The notes: generated by a model from the sequence alone, not told the origin. A stretch of 35,918 nucleotides of DNA from an uncultured Deferribacteres bacterium (GCA_913009825.1 CAJVYQ010000056.1:1-35918), one strand, 5' to 3'. Counted from the first letter of the stretch, positions 15,154-24,228 are shown. Numbers and translations: made by a program.

Positions 15154-15387
15154 ATGAACGAGAATGAGAGACAGGAAACGTCCAAAGCGGAGGAGATAGA
15201 AGCATTATTGGTGATCGGTCTTTTTCTGGGCGCTTTTGGCGTAGCGGTTCTAACAGCCGTCTTTTTTACCGATACTTATCACGGTAAAATTACCAATCTG
15301 ATCAGCGGCGGTTTACTGATTGTTATTTCTGTATATGCCGTGGTTCGCTCGCGGCTGAACAAGAAACGCAAAAACGCAGGCAAATAG
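15154..15387 (+). CDS. Small two-helix membrane protein, function unknown
   Basis: This 77-residue protein has an acidic N-terminus (MNENERQETSKAEEIEA), two transmembrane helices (about 18-39, LLVIGLFLGAFGVAVLTAVFF, and 49-65, TNLISGGLLIVISVYAV) and a basic tail (RSRLNKKRKNAGK) that would face the cytoplasm. Its stop is one base before the next ATG, so the two genes form a coupled pair. The ribosome site is weak (AGGATT). I do not recognise the family. Confidence 0.65.
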   Translation: MNENERQETSKAEEIEALLVIGLFLGAFGVAVLTAVFFTDTYHGKITNLISGGLLIVISVYAVVRSRLNKKRKNAGK

Positions 15388-15388
15388 C

Positions 15389-15949
15389 ATGTACGTCGTT
15401 CCGGAAATCGATAAGGCCAGGGCACAGGCGGTATTAACCCGGCAGCCGCGCCCTTTCACCCGTAAACGCAATATTCTGAAAACCGAGTTACTTTACCTGC
15501 CTTCGTTTCTTTTCTTACTACGGGTTAAACCGGGGACAGGCAGCCATTTCGTGGAATATGTTACTATCGAGGCAATCCACGGCGAATTTGCCCTGATAGA
15601 AAAAAGCGATTATTCGCCGGAGCCTGTTACACCTTCCCGGATTTATAATTTTGTCCTTCCGTCCGATGAGGCTGAAGCCGTCGCCCTCGATCTGTATAAA
15701 CGAATTTTGCTTAAAAAAAGCCTCAAAAACAAATCGATGGCCGTGGTCGAATCCATTGAACTGGAACAGAAATTTTACTATCCCTACTGGATCGGCTATT
15801 TCCATCACAAAGGAGCGCTGGATTTTGATGTTATCGATGGCATAAGCGGAAAACATCAGGGGCCTAAAATGCGTTCGGTGTTTATCGAGCTGTTGCTGCA
15901 ACAGAAAAAAGAGGCAGCGGACGCGGTTCAAAAAAAAACAGATGATTAA
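15389..15949 (+). CDS. Conserved-looking hypothetical protein, 186 aa
   Basis: The predicted protein is soluble or peripheral, with basic N-terminal and C-terminal ends. A central segment reads VIESIELEQKFYYPYWIGYF-like (actual: VVESIELEQKFYYPYWIGYF) and is followed by DFDVIDGISGKHQG. This YYPYW...DVIDGISG pattern resembles a module often seen in zinc-ribbon or membrane-associated hypothetical proteins, but I see no cysteine ribbon and assign no function. It is translationally coupled to the 77-residue membrane protein immediately upstream, so the two may act together at the membrane. It ends 11 bases before a strong promoter for the next operon. Confidence 0.7.
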   Translation: MYVVPEIDKARAQAVLTRQPRPFTRKRNILKTELLYLPSFLFLLRVKPGTGSHFVEYVTIEAIHGEFALIEKSDYSPEPVTPSRIYNFVLPSDEAEAVALDLYKRILLKKSLKNKSMAVVESIELEQKFYYPYWIGYFHHKGALDFDVIDGISGKHQGPKMRSVFIELLLQQKKEAADAVQKKTDD

Positions 15950-15959
15950 AAAAAAGTTC

Positions 15960-15988
15960 TTGACAATGTAACATTAATTTGTTAAAAT
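15960..15988 (+). promoter_or_regulatory. Sigma-70 promoter of the TonB-receptor operon
   Basis: TTGACA (15960-15965), a 17-base spacer and TAAAAT (15983-15988) form a near-consensus promoter. The start site would be about 15995, leaving a leader of roughly 340 bases before the receptor ATG at 16333. The leader is AT-rich and contains no gene that I can support. Confidence 0.7.
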
Positions 15989-15992
15989 TAGG

Positions 15993-16004
15993 GCAATCGA
16001 TTGC
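15993..16004. promoter_or_regulatory. LacI-family-type operator
   Basis: GCAATCGATTGC is a perfect 12-bp palindrome with the central CG typical of LacI/GalR-family operators. It lies 5 bases after the -10 box, across the predicted start site, where a bound repressor would block transcription. The cognate regulator is not in this window. Confidence 0.6.
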
Positions 16005-16332
16005 ATTGATATTATCGGACCTATTTTAAGTGCATTATCACGTATGATTTTTTAACCTCTTGATGCCGAGTGAATTGAGTTTTTTAAAAAATTAATTTAA
16101 TTCTTTAACTTATTGTGTTTATATGAACGCTGCTATTCCAGCCCAATTTTTTTTAACCGATCTGTTCATCATCATGCAAATCAGGAAAAAAAGCAGCACT
16201 TTATCCAAATTACAGAATTTTAAAACCAAACCTGAATCAGTGGTTTTTGCCTTAATTAAAATATAAAGATCGCGGGTACCATTCATTAAAAATGTCGAGA
16301 ATCCAAATCAGATAAATTGCGGAGGCTCATAT

Positions 16333-19332
16333 ATGAAAAAAATATGTTTTTTATTACTTTTGATCATGTTAACCTTCCTGATTTCTCTACCGTTGTTTGC
16401 CGGTACGACAGGGAAAATAAGGGGAGTGATTAAAGATAAGGCGAATGGTGATCCATTACCGGGTGTGAATGTGGTGATTACTCATGTTTGGCGGTTTGGT
16501 AAAGCAGTAAAATTGACAACACCGTTAGGGGCCGCGACCAATTTGAATGGTGAATTTATCATTTTGCAGGTGCCGCCCGGTATCTATTCTGTAACCGCAA
16601 AAATGATGGGATATACGAACAAAGTGCAGCAGCATGTGCAAGTCTTTATCGACCGGACGACAACCATTAATTTTACTTTACCTAGTATCGTTCTGGATCT
16701 GGGTAAAAGTGTGGTTGTCGAGGCAAAGCGGGATGTTGTTCAATTAGATGTGGCCAGCACGGAAAATTACATTTCCGAAGAAGATTATAAAGAGACTCCC
16801 TTTGCCAATCGCGTGGAAGATGTCATCGGAATGCAGTCGGGAGTCAGCGGTAACATCATCGAAGGTGAAATAAAAATTCGCGAGGGAGAGGCTTATGAAG
16901 TTGGTTTTCTGGTCGATGGCATGTCCATGGTGGACAATAAATTTAACCGGCCGGTTATTTCGATCAACCCCGGTGTGGTTCAGGAGATCAAAATCATCCG
17001 AAATGGATTCAACGCGGAATACGGACAGGCGCAGTCCGGGCTTATCAACGTCATCACAAAAAATCCCAACAACAAGCTTCATTTCAGTATGGATTACCAA
17101 TTTGATCCGCCACATCGCCCTAATTATGGCAGAAGTTGGTACGATCCGGCAAGCCGTTGGGAATACCGTTTGATTTCCGATCAATATAAACCGGATAGCC
17201 TGTTTCTGAATGAAGGGAGAGCAGGTGAATGGAAATATTGGAGAGGTTGGAAAAAGTACGCGGAAGACCTAAACAGTGACGGCGACCCCAACAACGATTT
17301 AACGCCGGAAGAAGCCAATGAACTGTGGAAATGGCGTCATCGGTCGGTAGATTATGGCAATCTGGCCGGCCATAATGCAGATTTTTCTCTTTCCGGCAGA
17401 GTTCCGTTGATTCCGTGGAAGGCAAATTTTTTAGCCGGCTTCAAATATGAATTCCATCCGTTTACATTGGCTCAGACCAGAGATCATTATGGCGAAAAGA
17501 TATCTTCCTTAAAGCTGGTAAATCAGATCACACCCAACCTGAAAATAACTTTGAACGGAATGTATTCCAAAGTGAAAACAGTGACGCAGGGGACTTCAAC
17601 GAGTTCCTGGAGTGAGGAAGACCGGCTGTCTTACAGCGGCGGCGGTGTCGACATTCACTATCGTTTTAGAAAACCGATTTTAGACCGGTCTACTTCCATC
17701 GCCGGATTAAAATTGGTTCATACACTTTCGCCGAAGATGTTTTACGAGATCAACCTCAACCATTTTTACATCGATTGGAATATTGGCCGCGGCGATTCTT
17801 CCCGCGCGGAGGATGGCAGATATTTTCATGGTCGACTGTATTATGACCCCAATTCCGGATGGATTTCACGAGCGAATGGAGTAGATGATGCTGCGTCGGG
17901 ATACCGCATGTGGGGTGCGCCGCACACCTGGGATGATTCTTACAATCGACGGACTGTTCTTCAAACCAGATTTACGGATCAGTTTAATGAATATAATGAA
18001 CTGAAAGCGGGATTTTCTTTTAAATATGAAACCCTTTATGAAAACCGTGTCCATTGGGATCATGAAGATCCGGAACAGGAGTTTCAGCGAAAAATGAACG
18101 TGAATCCGTTCGAAATCGGGTGGTTTGTGCAGGATAAAATTGAATTTAAGGGGATGATTGCCAATGTCGGAGTTCGCTTCGATTATTTTAACACCAATAC
18201 TGATGTTTGGGCAATCCACCAGGTGCTCGATCATGACGAAAATGATCAGGCGATCTGGACGAATGATACATTGTATCAGGCGGTAAAGTTGGGTATTTAT
18301 CCCAAATACAGGGCAAAACCAAAATACTATGTCAGTCCCAGAATCGGCATTTCGCATCCGTTGACCGATAAAAGCAAAATTTATTTTAATTACGGCCATT
18401 TTGTTCAAACACCAAGATCGGCTGCTCTTTACGAATATGTTTTGGACGGGCGTATGCCGCGTATACAGTGGATGGGCAATCCCGATATCGGTTACGAAAA
18501 GACCATTGCCTACGAATTGGGTTATGACCAGGCTATCGGTGATTACCTCAGTATTCATATCGGTGCGTTTTATAAAGACTATCACGATGTGGTGAGCGGC
18601 ATGGTGTATGCGCATTTCGATCAAAGTCTGGTGATGGAATGGGCGGCGCAACGGGAGAACAGGGAAATCCGCGGTCTCGAGATTGAACTGAGAAAAAGCT
18701 ACGGCAAATGGATCACAGGCTGGATCAATTACAATTTAACCAAGAAAAGTAAGAGCGATCTGGAAATTCCTAATCTTAGTGATATTCCCATTATCACCGA
18801 CGAACCTTCTGTAGGCATCAATGGTGAATTGAGAGGAGTTCCCCGGCAGATCGTATCGGACGTGGTTCCTTACGGAAGAGGAGTGATTACGTTTCGGGTT
18901 CCCGCACGATGGGGACCAAAATGGAAAGGCCGCTCTCTTTTGGGAAATACATCTCTGAGTACACAGGTATTTTATCAACGGGGCGGACAAAGAAAACATC
19001 CGCGCTCCAGTTTCCGGTCGGCTCACCCCGATGTACGTTTTCGTGAAATATCCAAATACTGGGCAAATATTCGCATTTCCCGCTCGTTCAATCTCAGAAC
19101 CCTGAGGCTCGATCTGTATATGGATGCCAGCAATGTTGTGCACAGTAAATTCAGATATCCTCCCGGTGGCCGTAATGGAGTAGATTATTATGATGACCTT
19201 TATGCCTCGGGGCGTCTGGATCAGGTGGGTACCGATAAACTTACAGACCCCAATATTTTTAACACGGAATCGGATAATGTCTATTGGGCAAAGTTGAGAA
19301 CCTATATCTTCGGGATCAGGCTGCATCTCTAA
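16333..19332 (+). CDS. TonB-dependent outer-membrane receptor with carboxypeptidase-regulatory-like domain
   Basis: This 999-residue outer-membrane transporter has a signal peptide at 1-23 (cleavage after LPLFA). A CarboxypepD_reg-like beta-sandwich follows at about 26-115 (GKIRGVIKDKANGDPLPGVN, then DLNGEF-like TNLNGEFIILQVPPG). The plug domain at about 120-240 includes RVEDVIGMQSGV, FLVDGMSM and the typical NGFNAEYGQAQSGLINVITK, and a large beta-barrel runs to the C-terminus (YIFGIRLHL). Such receptors import oligosaccharides, peptides or chelates with TonB energy. GGAGG precedes the ATG. It heads a four-gene unit behind a promoter with a LacI-type operator, which favours a sugar-regulated substrate, but it lacks an adjacent SusD-like lipoprotein. 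Confidence 0.93.
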   Translation: MKKICFLLLLIMLTFLISLPLFAGTTGKIRGVIKDKANGDPLPGVNVVITHVWRFGKAVKLTTPLGAATNLNGEFIILQVPPGIYSVTAKMMGYTNKVQQHVQVFIDRTTTINFTLPSIVLDLGKSVVVEAKRDVVQLDVASTENYISEEDYKETPFANRVEDVIGMQSGVSGNIIEGEIKIREGEAYEVGFLVDGMSMVDNKFNRPVISINPGVVQEIKIIRNGFNAEYGQAQSGLINVITKNPNNKLHFSMDYQFDPPHRPNYGRSWYDPASRWEYRLISDQYKPDSLFLNEGRAGEWKYWRGWKKYAEDLNSDGDPNNDLTPEEANELWKWRHRSVDYGNLAGHNADFSLSGRVPLIPWKANFLAGFKYEFHPFTLAQTRDHYGEKISSLKLVNQITPNLKITLNGMYSKVKTVTQGTSTSSWSEEDRLSYSGGGVDIHYRFRKPILDRSTSIAGLKLVHTLSPKMFYEINLNHFYIDWNIGRGDSSRAEDGRYFHGRLYYDPNSGWISRANGVDDAASGYRMWGAPHTWDDSYNRRTVLQTRFTDQFNEYNELKAGFSFKYETLYENRVHWDHEDPEQEFQRKMNVNPFEIGWFVQDKIEFKGMIANVGVRFDYFNTNTDVWAIHQVLDHDENDQAIWTNDTLYQAVKLGIYPKYRAKPKYYVSPRIGISHPLTDKSKIYFNYGHFVQTPRSAALYEYVLDGRMPRIQWMGNPDIGYEKTIAYELGYDQAIGDYLSIHIGAFYKDYHDVVSGMVYAHFDQSLVMEWAAQRENREIRGLEIELRKSYGKWITGWINYNLTKKSKSDLEIPNLSDIPIITDEPSVGINGELRGVPRQIVSDVVPYGRGVITFRVPARWGPKWKGRSLLGNTSLSTQVFYQRGGQRKHPRSSFRSAHPDVRFREISKYWANIRISRSFNLRTLRLDLYMDASNVVHSKFRYPPGGRNGVDYYDDLYASGRLDQVGTDKLTDPNIFNTESDNVYWAKLRTYIFGIRLHL

Positions 19333-19381
19333 CACCAGATATTCGAATAGATTTTGTTGCCTTAATCGCAGGAGGTGTTTT

Positions 19382-21430
19382 GTGAAATTTACGTATATGT
19401 TGAAATTGTCCGTTTTAATCTTAATTGCTATGATTGTGATGGCTGTAACCGCTTTGGCACAGTTGCAAAGTCATGAAATCGGACGTTTATGGGATACACG
19501 GTTTCCTGTTGGTTCGCTGCCGGACTACGCTCCGGTGCAGGATCAGATGTGTTATCCCGGCGGAGATTATTTTTTTCAAACCAGAAAAAACCTGGAACGG
19601 CGCGGCCTCTGGATCGGCGTAAAAGACTGGACGGATAAATTCGGAAAATTTTATCCTTATTATGTTTCGGAAGGCGGCCCCCTCAATTTTGACGCACTTG
19701 AATATAATACACAACTTTCAAATAAAAAATATACCCGTGTTCGTTTACCCAATGTAATTGTGAACGGTTCCCGGGAGACACGTCTCCTGGATTGGCGCAG
19801 CGGTCATAAAGTGTACAAAAAATCCACATTGGCAAGCGATGAAAAAATTATCACGGTCTGGACTACAAATGTTGGGGTTACTGTCACCCGGAACAGCTAC
19901 GCTTTTGCCAATCGAAAACATGATAGTTACATTATCCTGGAACATGTATTCCAAAATACCGGCAATGTCAATGGAAGCACCGGCTCAAGAGAATTGGCGA
20001 ACCAGAATCTTCATGATGTTTATTTTGGCTTCATTTTCAGATTTCTTCCTTCCGGTGATATCGGTCATGAACAGATGGGCGGGGAGAGGGATGATTGGGT
20101 GCATTATTACGGCAACCGGTTGGCTGACACATTGAGAGGGCTGTGGTATTGTTACGATGGAGATTCCCAACGCAAAGCGGGCGATGATATCGGTGATCCC
20201 AGCGATATCAATGGTGAGTTCTTATCGCCGCAATATGTCGGTGCCGGCGTTATCCATGCAGATAAGGCTTATAACGATGATTCGGATGATCCGTCTCAAC
20301 CGGCAACGGTTAATTATTGGGCCGGAGACCGCGCCCGTTCTCATACCAAAGGCGACCCCGAGCAGACACTTTATTTCGAATTGAATTCCGGTATTCAAAG
20401 TCATGGAACGGATACGGGAGCATTCACGCATCCCTGGAACCCGGAAATTCAGGGTCCCTGGGTTTTTATGGCCTTTGGCCCTTACGATATCCCCTATAAT
20501 AAAGAAGTTCGCATTGTGATTTACAATGCGGTTGGCATGATTTCCAGAAAAAAGGCAATCGAATACGGGCAACAGTGGAAAAACGGCGAACTTACCTATA
20601 ACGGATTAACCGGTGATGAAGCAAAAGATGCTATTGTTGCAACAGGTAAAGATTCTCTGTTTCTGTACGCTTCCCGCGCCGAGAAAACCTGGAAAAACGG
20701 TCTGGCCTCGGTACCCGACGGCCCCCCTACTCCGGATAATTTTAAACTGAACTCAGGTCCCGGCAGAATCGATCTGGAATGGGACCCGGTTGATGATAAA
20801 GAGGATCCGGATACCGGCGAACTGGATTTTGCCGGATATCGCTTATATCGCACGGAGGGATTTTATACTAATGAATATACCCGAATATGGGAATGTGGCG
20901 GCAGTTCGGGAATACCGGTATCAAATTCATATACTGATAGAAACGTGGAACGGGGGAAAAATTATTACTATTATGTGACCGCCTATGATGAACAGGGCAA
21001 TGAATCCAGTTATTTTTCTAACCGGAATTACCAATATGCTGCCGTTCCGTTTTTGGGGGCAAGGTCAAAACTTGATTCTGTTTATGTCGTTCCGAATCCT
21101 TTTCATGCGCAGGGGCTGGTTTACGGCGGCAGTTTGGAAGAAGATTACAAAGAGATCCCCAGAAAAGAAGATCAAATTCGTTTTGTGGGTTTACCGGCTC
21201 AGGCAACCATTCGAATTTTTACCGTAAGCGGTGATCTTGTTTCTACGCTGCATCATCCCAATCCGGAAAATCCTTTATCGGTTCCCGAATCTTCCGGTGA
21301 AGCTTATTTCCAGATTTCACAAAGTTGGCAGACCATTAAAAGCGGTGTATACTTCTATCATGTGGAAGGCTGGGATTTGGATGGCAATTACCTCGGTTCA
21401 ACCACCGGAAAATTTGTAGTTATCCGATAA
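19382..21430 (+). CDS. Secreted fibronectin-III protein with type IX-like sorting domain
   Basis: This 682-residue protein starts with GTG, supported by AGGAGG six bases upstream (19370-19375). It has a signal peptide ending ALA-Q at 26. A large N-terminal region (about 30-440) is rich in Tyr, Trp and Asp and has no family I can name. It includes GPYDIPYNKEVRIVIYNAVG, as in proteins paired with TonB receptors in FCB-group genomes. A fibronectin type III domain spans about 446-550 (DLEWDPVDD, GYRLYRTEG, YYYYVTAYDEQGNES). The C-terminal sorting module is about 567-682 (YVVPNPF, IRFVGLPAQATIRIFTVSGD, GKFVVIR). It is probably exported and held at the surface. The location between a TonB receptor and a PorV-like barrel suggests a surface substrate-binding role (inference). 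Confidence 0.85.
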   Translation: MKFTYMLKLSVLILIAMIVMAVTALAQLQSHEIGRLWDTRFPVGSLPDYAPVQDQMCYPGGDYFFQTRKNLERRGLWIGVKDWTDKFGKFYPYYVSEGGPLNFDALEYNTQLSNKKYTRVRLPNVIVNGSRETRLLDWRSGHKVYKKSTLASDEKIITVWTTNVGVTVTRNSYAFANRKHDSYIILEHVFQNTGNVNGSTGSRELANQNLHDVYFGFIFRFLPSGDIGHEQMGGERDDWVHYYGNRLADTLRGLWYCYDGDSQRKAGDDIGDPSDINGEFLSPQYVGAGVIHADKAYNDDSDDPSQPATVNYWAGDRARSHTKGDPEQTLYFELNSGIQSHGTDTGAFTHPWNPEIQGPWVFMAFGPYDIPYNKEVRIVIYNAVGMISRKKAIEYGQQWKNGELTYNGLTGDEAKDAIVATGKDSLFLYASRAEKTWKNGLASVPDGPPTPDNFKLNSGPGRIDLEWDPVDDKEDPDTGELDFAGYRLYRTEGFYTNEYTRIWECGGSSGIPVSNSYTDRNVERGKNYYYYVTAYDEQGNESSYFSNRNYQYAAVPFLGARSKLDSVYVVPNPFHAQGLVYGGSLEEDYKEIPRKEDQIRFVGLPAQATIRIFTVSGDLVSTLHHPNPENPLSVPESSGEAYFQISQSWQTIKSGVYFYHVEGWDLDGNYLGSTTGKFVVIR

Positions 21431-21442
21431 AAGGAGAATAAA

Positions 21443-22474
21443 ATGAAAAGAGTGGCAATTTTCATTTTGATATCGATGCTAACCCTGGGAGCATTTCATA
21501 CAAACTTGTTTGCCTTAAAGAAAAAAGTAGCGCAGAGTGGTATGACTTATCTGGCGATCAGCTTAGGAGCCAGGGAAAGCGCCATGGGGGATGCTTCCGT
21601 TGCTTCTGTACGCGGTATACAAGGCACGTTTTACAATACGGCTGTTTTGGCGGATATTTCCAAATTTTCTTTTTGCATCGATCAGGTAAGCTGGTTGGTT
21701 GATACAAAGGTTTACGGTTTGGCGGCAGCATATTCTCTGGGCGGGATCGGTACGATCGGACTGGATTTGGTCTACATGGATTATGGTGAAATTATGGGAA
21801 CCAAAGCTGTGGATAAGTCCGTTGATTATCGCGGATTTATAACAACCGGTGATATCGGTGTGGAAGAATATGCATTGGGATTCTCATTTGCCCATCGCGT
21901 GAGCGATCGCTTTGCATTTGGCATACATGTGAAAAAACTGCATGAAAATTTAGGCAACGCAGAAATCGCCGTCAAACAGGACCCTAACACAGAACAGGTT
22001 ACCGAATATAAAATGGAAACCTGGAAACTGAATCATTGGGGTATGGATGTGAGTACCATGTATTTTACCGGATATAAAAACCTGGCCTTTGCCATGTCCA
22101 TGCAAAATTTTTCAACGGATATGAAATATTGGTACGAGGAATTTCAACTTCCGATGGCGTTGAGAATGGGACTGTCCATGGATGTCAGTCAGATATTTAT
22201 GCCCGCAAACGAAAATTTTCAATTGAATATGGCCATCGATGCGATCCATCCCAACGATTTTTTGGAACGGGTTCAAATCGGGACAGAGTTGGTGTATCTG
22301 AAACGATTTGCTCTGCGCGGCGGTTACAAATTTAATCATGATGTGGAAACCTTTACCCTCGGTGTAGGAATGGAATTTAGTTTTGCCGGGTTGGAGACCC
22401 GGTTTGATTTTGCCTATACCAACGCAAATTATTTCAAAGATGTGAATCGTTTTTCGTTACAATTTTCTTTTTAG
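21443..22474 (+). CDS. PorV/PorQ-like outer-membrane beta-barrel protein
   Basis: This 343-residue protein has a signal peptide ending near residue 24 (NLFA). The family signature is an early GARESAMGDASVASVRGIQG segment, which in relatives reads GaR..alGgA.vA.....a.y.NPA.l. Alternating hydrophobic strands and a terminal aromatic strand (NRFSLQFSF) indicate an FadL/PorV-type barrel. PorV shuttles type IX cargo to the attachment machinery, and PorQ-like relatives are general outer-membrane partners. It starts 12 bases after the sorted 682-residue protein with AAAAGGAGAATAAA as ribosome site. The neighbours suggest it serves the export or anchoring of the two sorted proteins in this operon (inference). 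Confidence 0.85.
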   Translation: MKRVAIFILISMLTLGAFHTNLFALKKKVAQSGMTYLAISLGARESAMGDASVASVRGIQGTFYNTAVLADISKFSFCIDQVSWLVDTKVYGLAAAYSLGGIGTIGLDLVYMDYGEIMGTKAVDKSVDYRGFITTGDIGVEEYALGFSFAHRVSDRFAFGIHVKKLHENLGNAEIAVKQDPNTEQVTEYKMETWKLNHWGMDVSTMYFTGYKNLAFAMSMQNFSTDMKYWYEEFQLPMALRMGLSMDVSQIFMPANENFQLNMAIDAIHPNDFLERVQIGTELVYLKRFALRGGYKFNHDVETFTLGVGMEFSFAGLETRFDFAYTNANYFKDVNRFSLQFSF

Positions 22475-22646
22475 TTGCAATAATTGTCTATAAAAATAAG
22501 CAGATGTAACGATGCAGCCCGCAAATAAAGCGGATCATACGAATAGTTACCGGTCCTTAAAATGAAGGTAGTGCTGTTTTATAATAAATTGTCTTGCTCG
22601 ACCGGTAAACAACCTTTTCTATTAACTAACTGATTGGAGGTGTGTT

Positions 22647-23783
22647 ATGTTACAAAAGCTACTGATATTTGTTGGTAGTATGTTACTTATTGTTGCCGCA
22701 TCCGGTTTTGCGTTGGCGCAGCAGCAGTACCCAATTATTTGGGAAGATCATTTTGAAGATGTTGACTCCCTTGCCCTCAAAAATGTCGGCTGGATCTATT
22801 ATCCGGAGCAGGATGTACCGGGACAGGTTATCCGGCAAAAGGATGGCGAACTGTTTATCGAAGCCGGCTCCTATGGCGGTCTGGTTGGCGTCGGCCTGGT
22901 TGCAACCAACGGTATACCGGAAATTACATTGGATGAAGATGGAAACATCGATAGTTCAACCGTTCAATTATCACTGCAAAATAAATGGGGTGATCCCAAC
23001 CAGTTGCTGACATTTAAGGTTCGTTTTGCCCGTTTTACCACATCCGCATTTGTAGTGGGAACCCGTATGCCCATCGATTCCAGCCGGGGTGATTCCGATC
23101 CTACGGAGGCGCCTGCATACGCTTTGATGATCAGCCCGCTGGATAATACGGTTATGATTGGCAGATATAATGAAGCAATGCAAGTATTAGCCCCGGACAC
23201 CTGGAGCTATTTTGCCCAGGCAGGTTTTGATTTTGATCTGGAAGTGGACTATTGGGTACAATTCTACCTCAAAGAAGGCGATCTGAAAGTGAAAATCTGG
23301 GAAGGTGAATTGGGTGATGAGCCTACAGAGTGGCTGGCAGAAGGGGTGGATGCTGAGCCGAGAGTAACCGGAAAATTCACCATGTTTGCTTCCATGGGTT
23401 CGCCGCCGCAGCCGGGCCAGGGCGACCGGTTCTATCTGGATGATATCGTAATGCGTGGATTGTCCACGACAGCGGTAAAATCCGAGACGGAAGTTATCCT
23501 GCCGACGGAGTTTGATCTGGAACAAAATTATCCCAATCCTTTCAATCCAAACACCTCGATTTCTTTTTCGCTGACGGTGAAGAACCATACTAAACTGGTC
23601 GTTTACAACACTATGGGACAGGTTGTCAATACAGTCATCGATGCGGATATGCTGCCCGGTTCCCATAAAATTGTCTGGAACGGTATGGACAGCAACCATC
23701 ATCCGGTAACAAGCGGTATCTATTTTTACCGTCTGACCAGCGGTAAACAATCTGTTACCAAACAAATGATTCTGATGAAATAA
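22647..23783 (+). CDS. Secreted protein with YPNPFNP type IX-like sorting domain
   Basis: This 378-residue protein has a signal peptide ending FALA-Q at about 25. The central region (about 30-275) opens IWEDHFEDVDSLALKNVGWI and runs through VDYWVQFYLKEGDLKVKIWE and GDRFYLDDIVMRG, the look of a concanavalin/LamG-like jelly roll that often binds glycans. The C-terminus (about 289-378) is a textbook sorting module: FDLEQNYPNPFNPNTSISFS, then VYNTMGQVV and GIYFYRLTSG, ending TKQMILMK. GGAGG precedes the ATG. It is the last gene before a strong terminator, although the 172-base gap upstream means it might have its own promoter. A role in surface glycan binding is inference. Confidence 0.85.
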   Translation: MLQKLLIFVGSMLLIVAASGFALAQQQYPIIWEDHFEDVDSLALKNVGWIYYPEQDVPGQVIRQKDGELFIEAGSYGGLVGVGLVATNGIPEITLDEDGNIDSSTVQLSLQNKWGDPNQLLTFKVRFARFTTSAFVVGTRMPIDSSRGDSDPTEAPAYALMISPLDNTVMIGRYNEAMQVLAPDTWSYFAQAGFDFDLEVDYWVQFYLKEGDLKVKIWEGELGDEPTEWLAEGVDAEPRVTGKFTMFASMGSPPQPGQGDRFYLDDIVMRGLSTTAVKSETEVILPTEFDLEQNYPNPFNPNTSISFSLTVKNHTKLVVYNTMGQVVNTVIDADMLPGSHKIVWNGMDSNHHPVTSGIYFYRLTSGKQSVTKQMILMK

Positions 23784-23832
23784 TCTGTAACATCTCTCGT
23801 TGTGCCGGGATGATTCGACGAATACCCCTTTT

Positions 23833-23875
23833 CATTGGCGCCGGAATCTTTTATCCGGTGCCAATGATCATTTGT
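23833..23875 (+). terminator. Intrinsic terminator closing the TonB/PorV/sorted-protein operon
   Basis: CATTGGCGCCGGA and TCCGGTGCCAATG pair over 13 bp with one G-T mismatch and an 8-base loop (23833-23866), followed by a T-rich run. It is the strongest terminator in the window and supports a single transcription unit from the 15960 promoter. Confidence 0.8.
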
Positions 23876-23900
23876 TTTGGTTTGTTTTTTTTTGAAGTAT

Positions 23901-23925
23901 TGTAACACTTTAGTTTTTTGAAAAA
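23901..23925 (+). repeat. Post-stop repeat motif
   Basis: TGTAACACTTTAGTTTTTTG followed by AAAAA is nearly identical to 9-28. It lies after the operon terminator. Confidence 0.65.
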
Positions 23926-23930
23926 TAACA

Positions 23931-24031
23931 GTAACTACTCAGGTAACCCACGAAAGACTCGAAAAAACACGAAAAAAAATTAGATAATACTTTTTGAGTG
24001 TTTCGTATATTTCGTGGACTGAATAGTTGCC
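23931..24031. repeat. Element with GTAACTACTCAGG / CTGAATAGTTGCC ends
   Basis: The inverted ends (23931-23943 and 24019-24031) resemble those of 9614-9726. The interior is a different palindrome, CCCACGAAAGACTCGAAAAA against TTTCGTATATTTCGTGG. A half copy with the same words lies at 33412-33450. Non-coding. Confidence 0.6.
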
Positions 24032-24094
24032 GGAAATGATAGAAGAGCGGAGTTTCCGGTCAGGAACTAAATAGTTGCCGACAATTTTCAGTTC

Positions 24095-24211
24095 CAATTT
24101 TTTCAATTTCTCTGTGTCCTCTGCACCTCTGCGTTAAAAAACAGGCATTCTAAATCGCAGAGACGCAGAGAGCGCAAGGGAAGCAGATTTCGGTAAAAAC
24201 CAAAGTGTTAC
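24095..24211 (-). repeat. Palindromic dispersed repeat, family A, copy 3 (inverted)
   Basis: Read on the minus strand, it begins GTAACACTTTGGTTTTTACC, then GAAATCTGCTTCCCTTGCG, CTCTCTGCGTCTCTGCG, a CCTGTTTTTTAACGCAGAGG turn and GAAATTGAAAAAATTGG. It is the only one of the three full copies facing against the genes. Confidence 0.75.
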
Positions 24212-24228
24212 GAATTATTACTTTTCTC

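Noticed and set aside
14960-15157. Possible 65-codon gene in the gap before the 77-residue protein
   Set aside because: No ribosome site and no coding-like pattern; it overlaps the next start.
17866-18651. Minus-strand open frame of 261 codons inside the TonB receptor gene
   Set aside because: It lies antisense to a strongly supported gene, has no domain and no ribosome site; it is a by-product of codon use.
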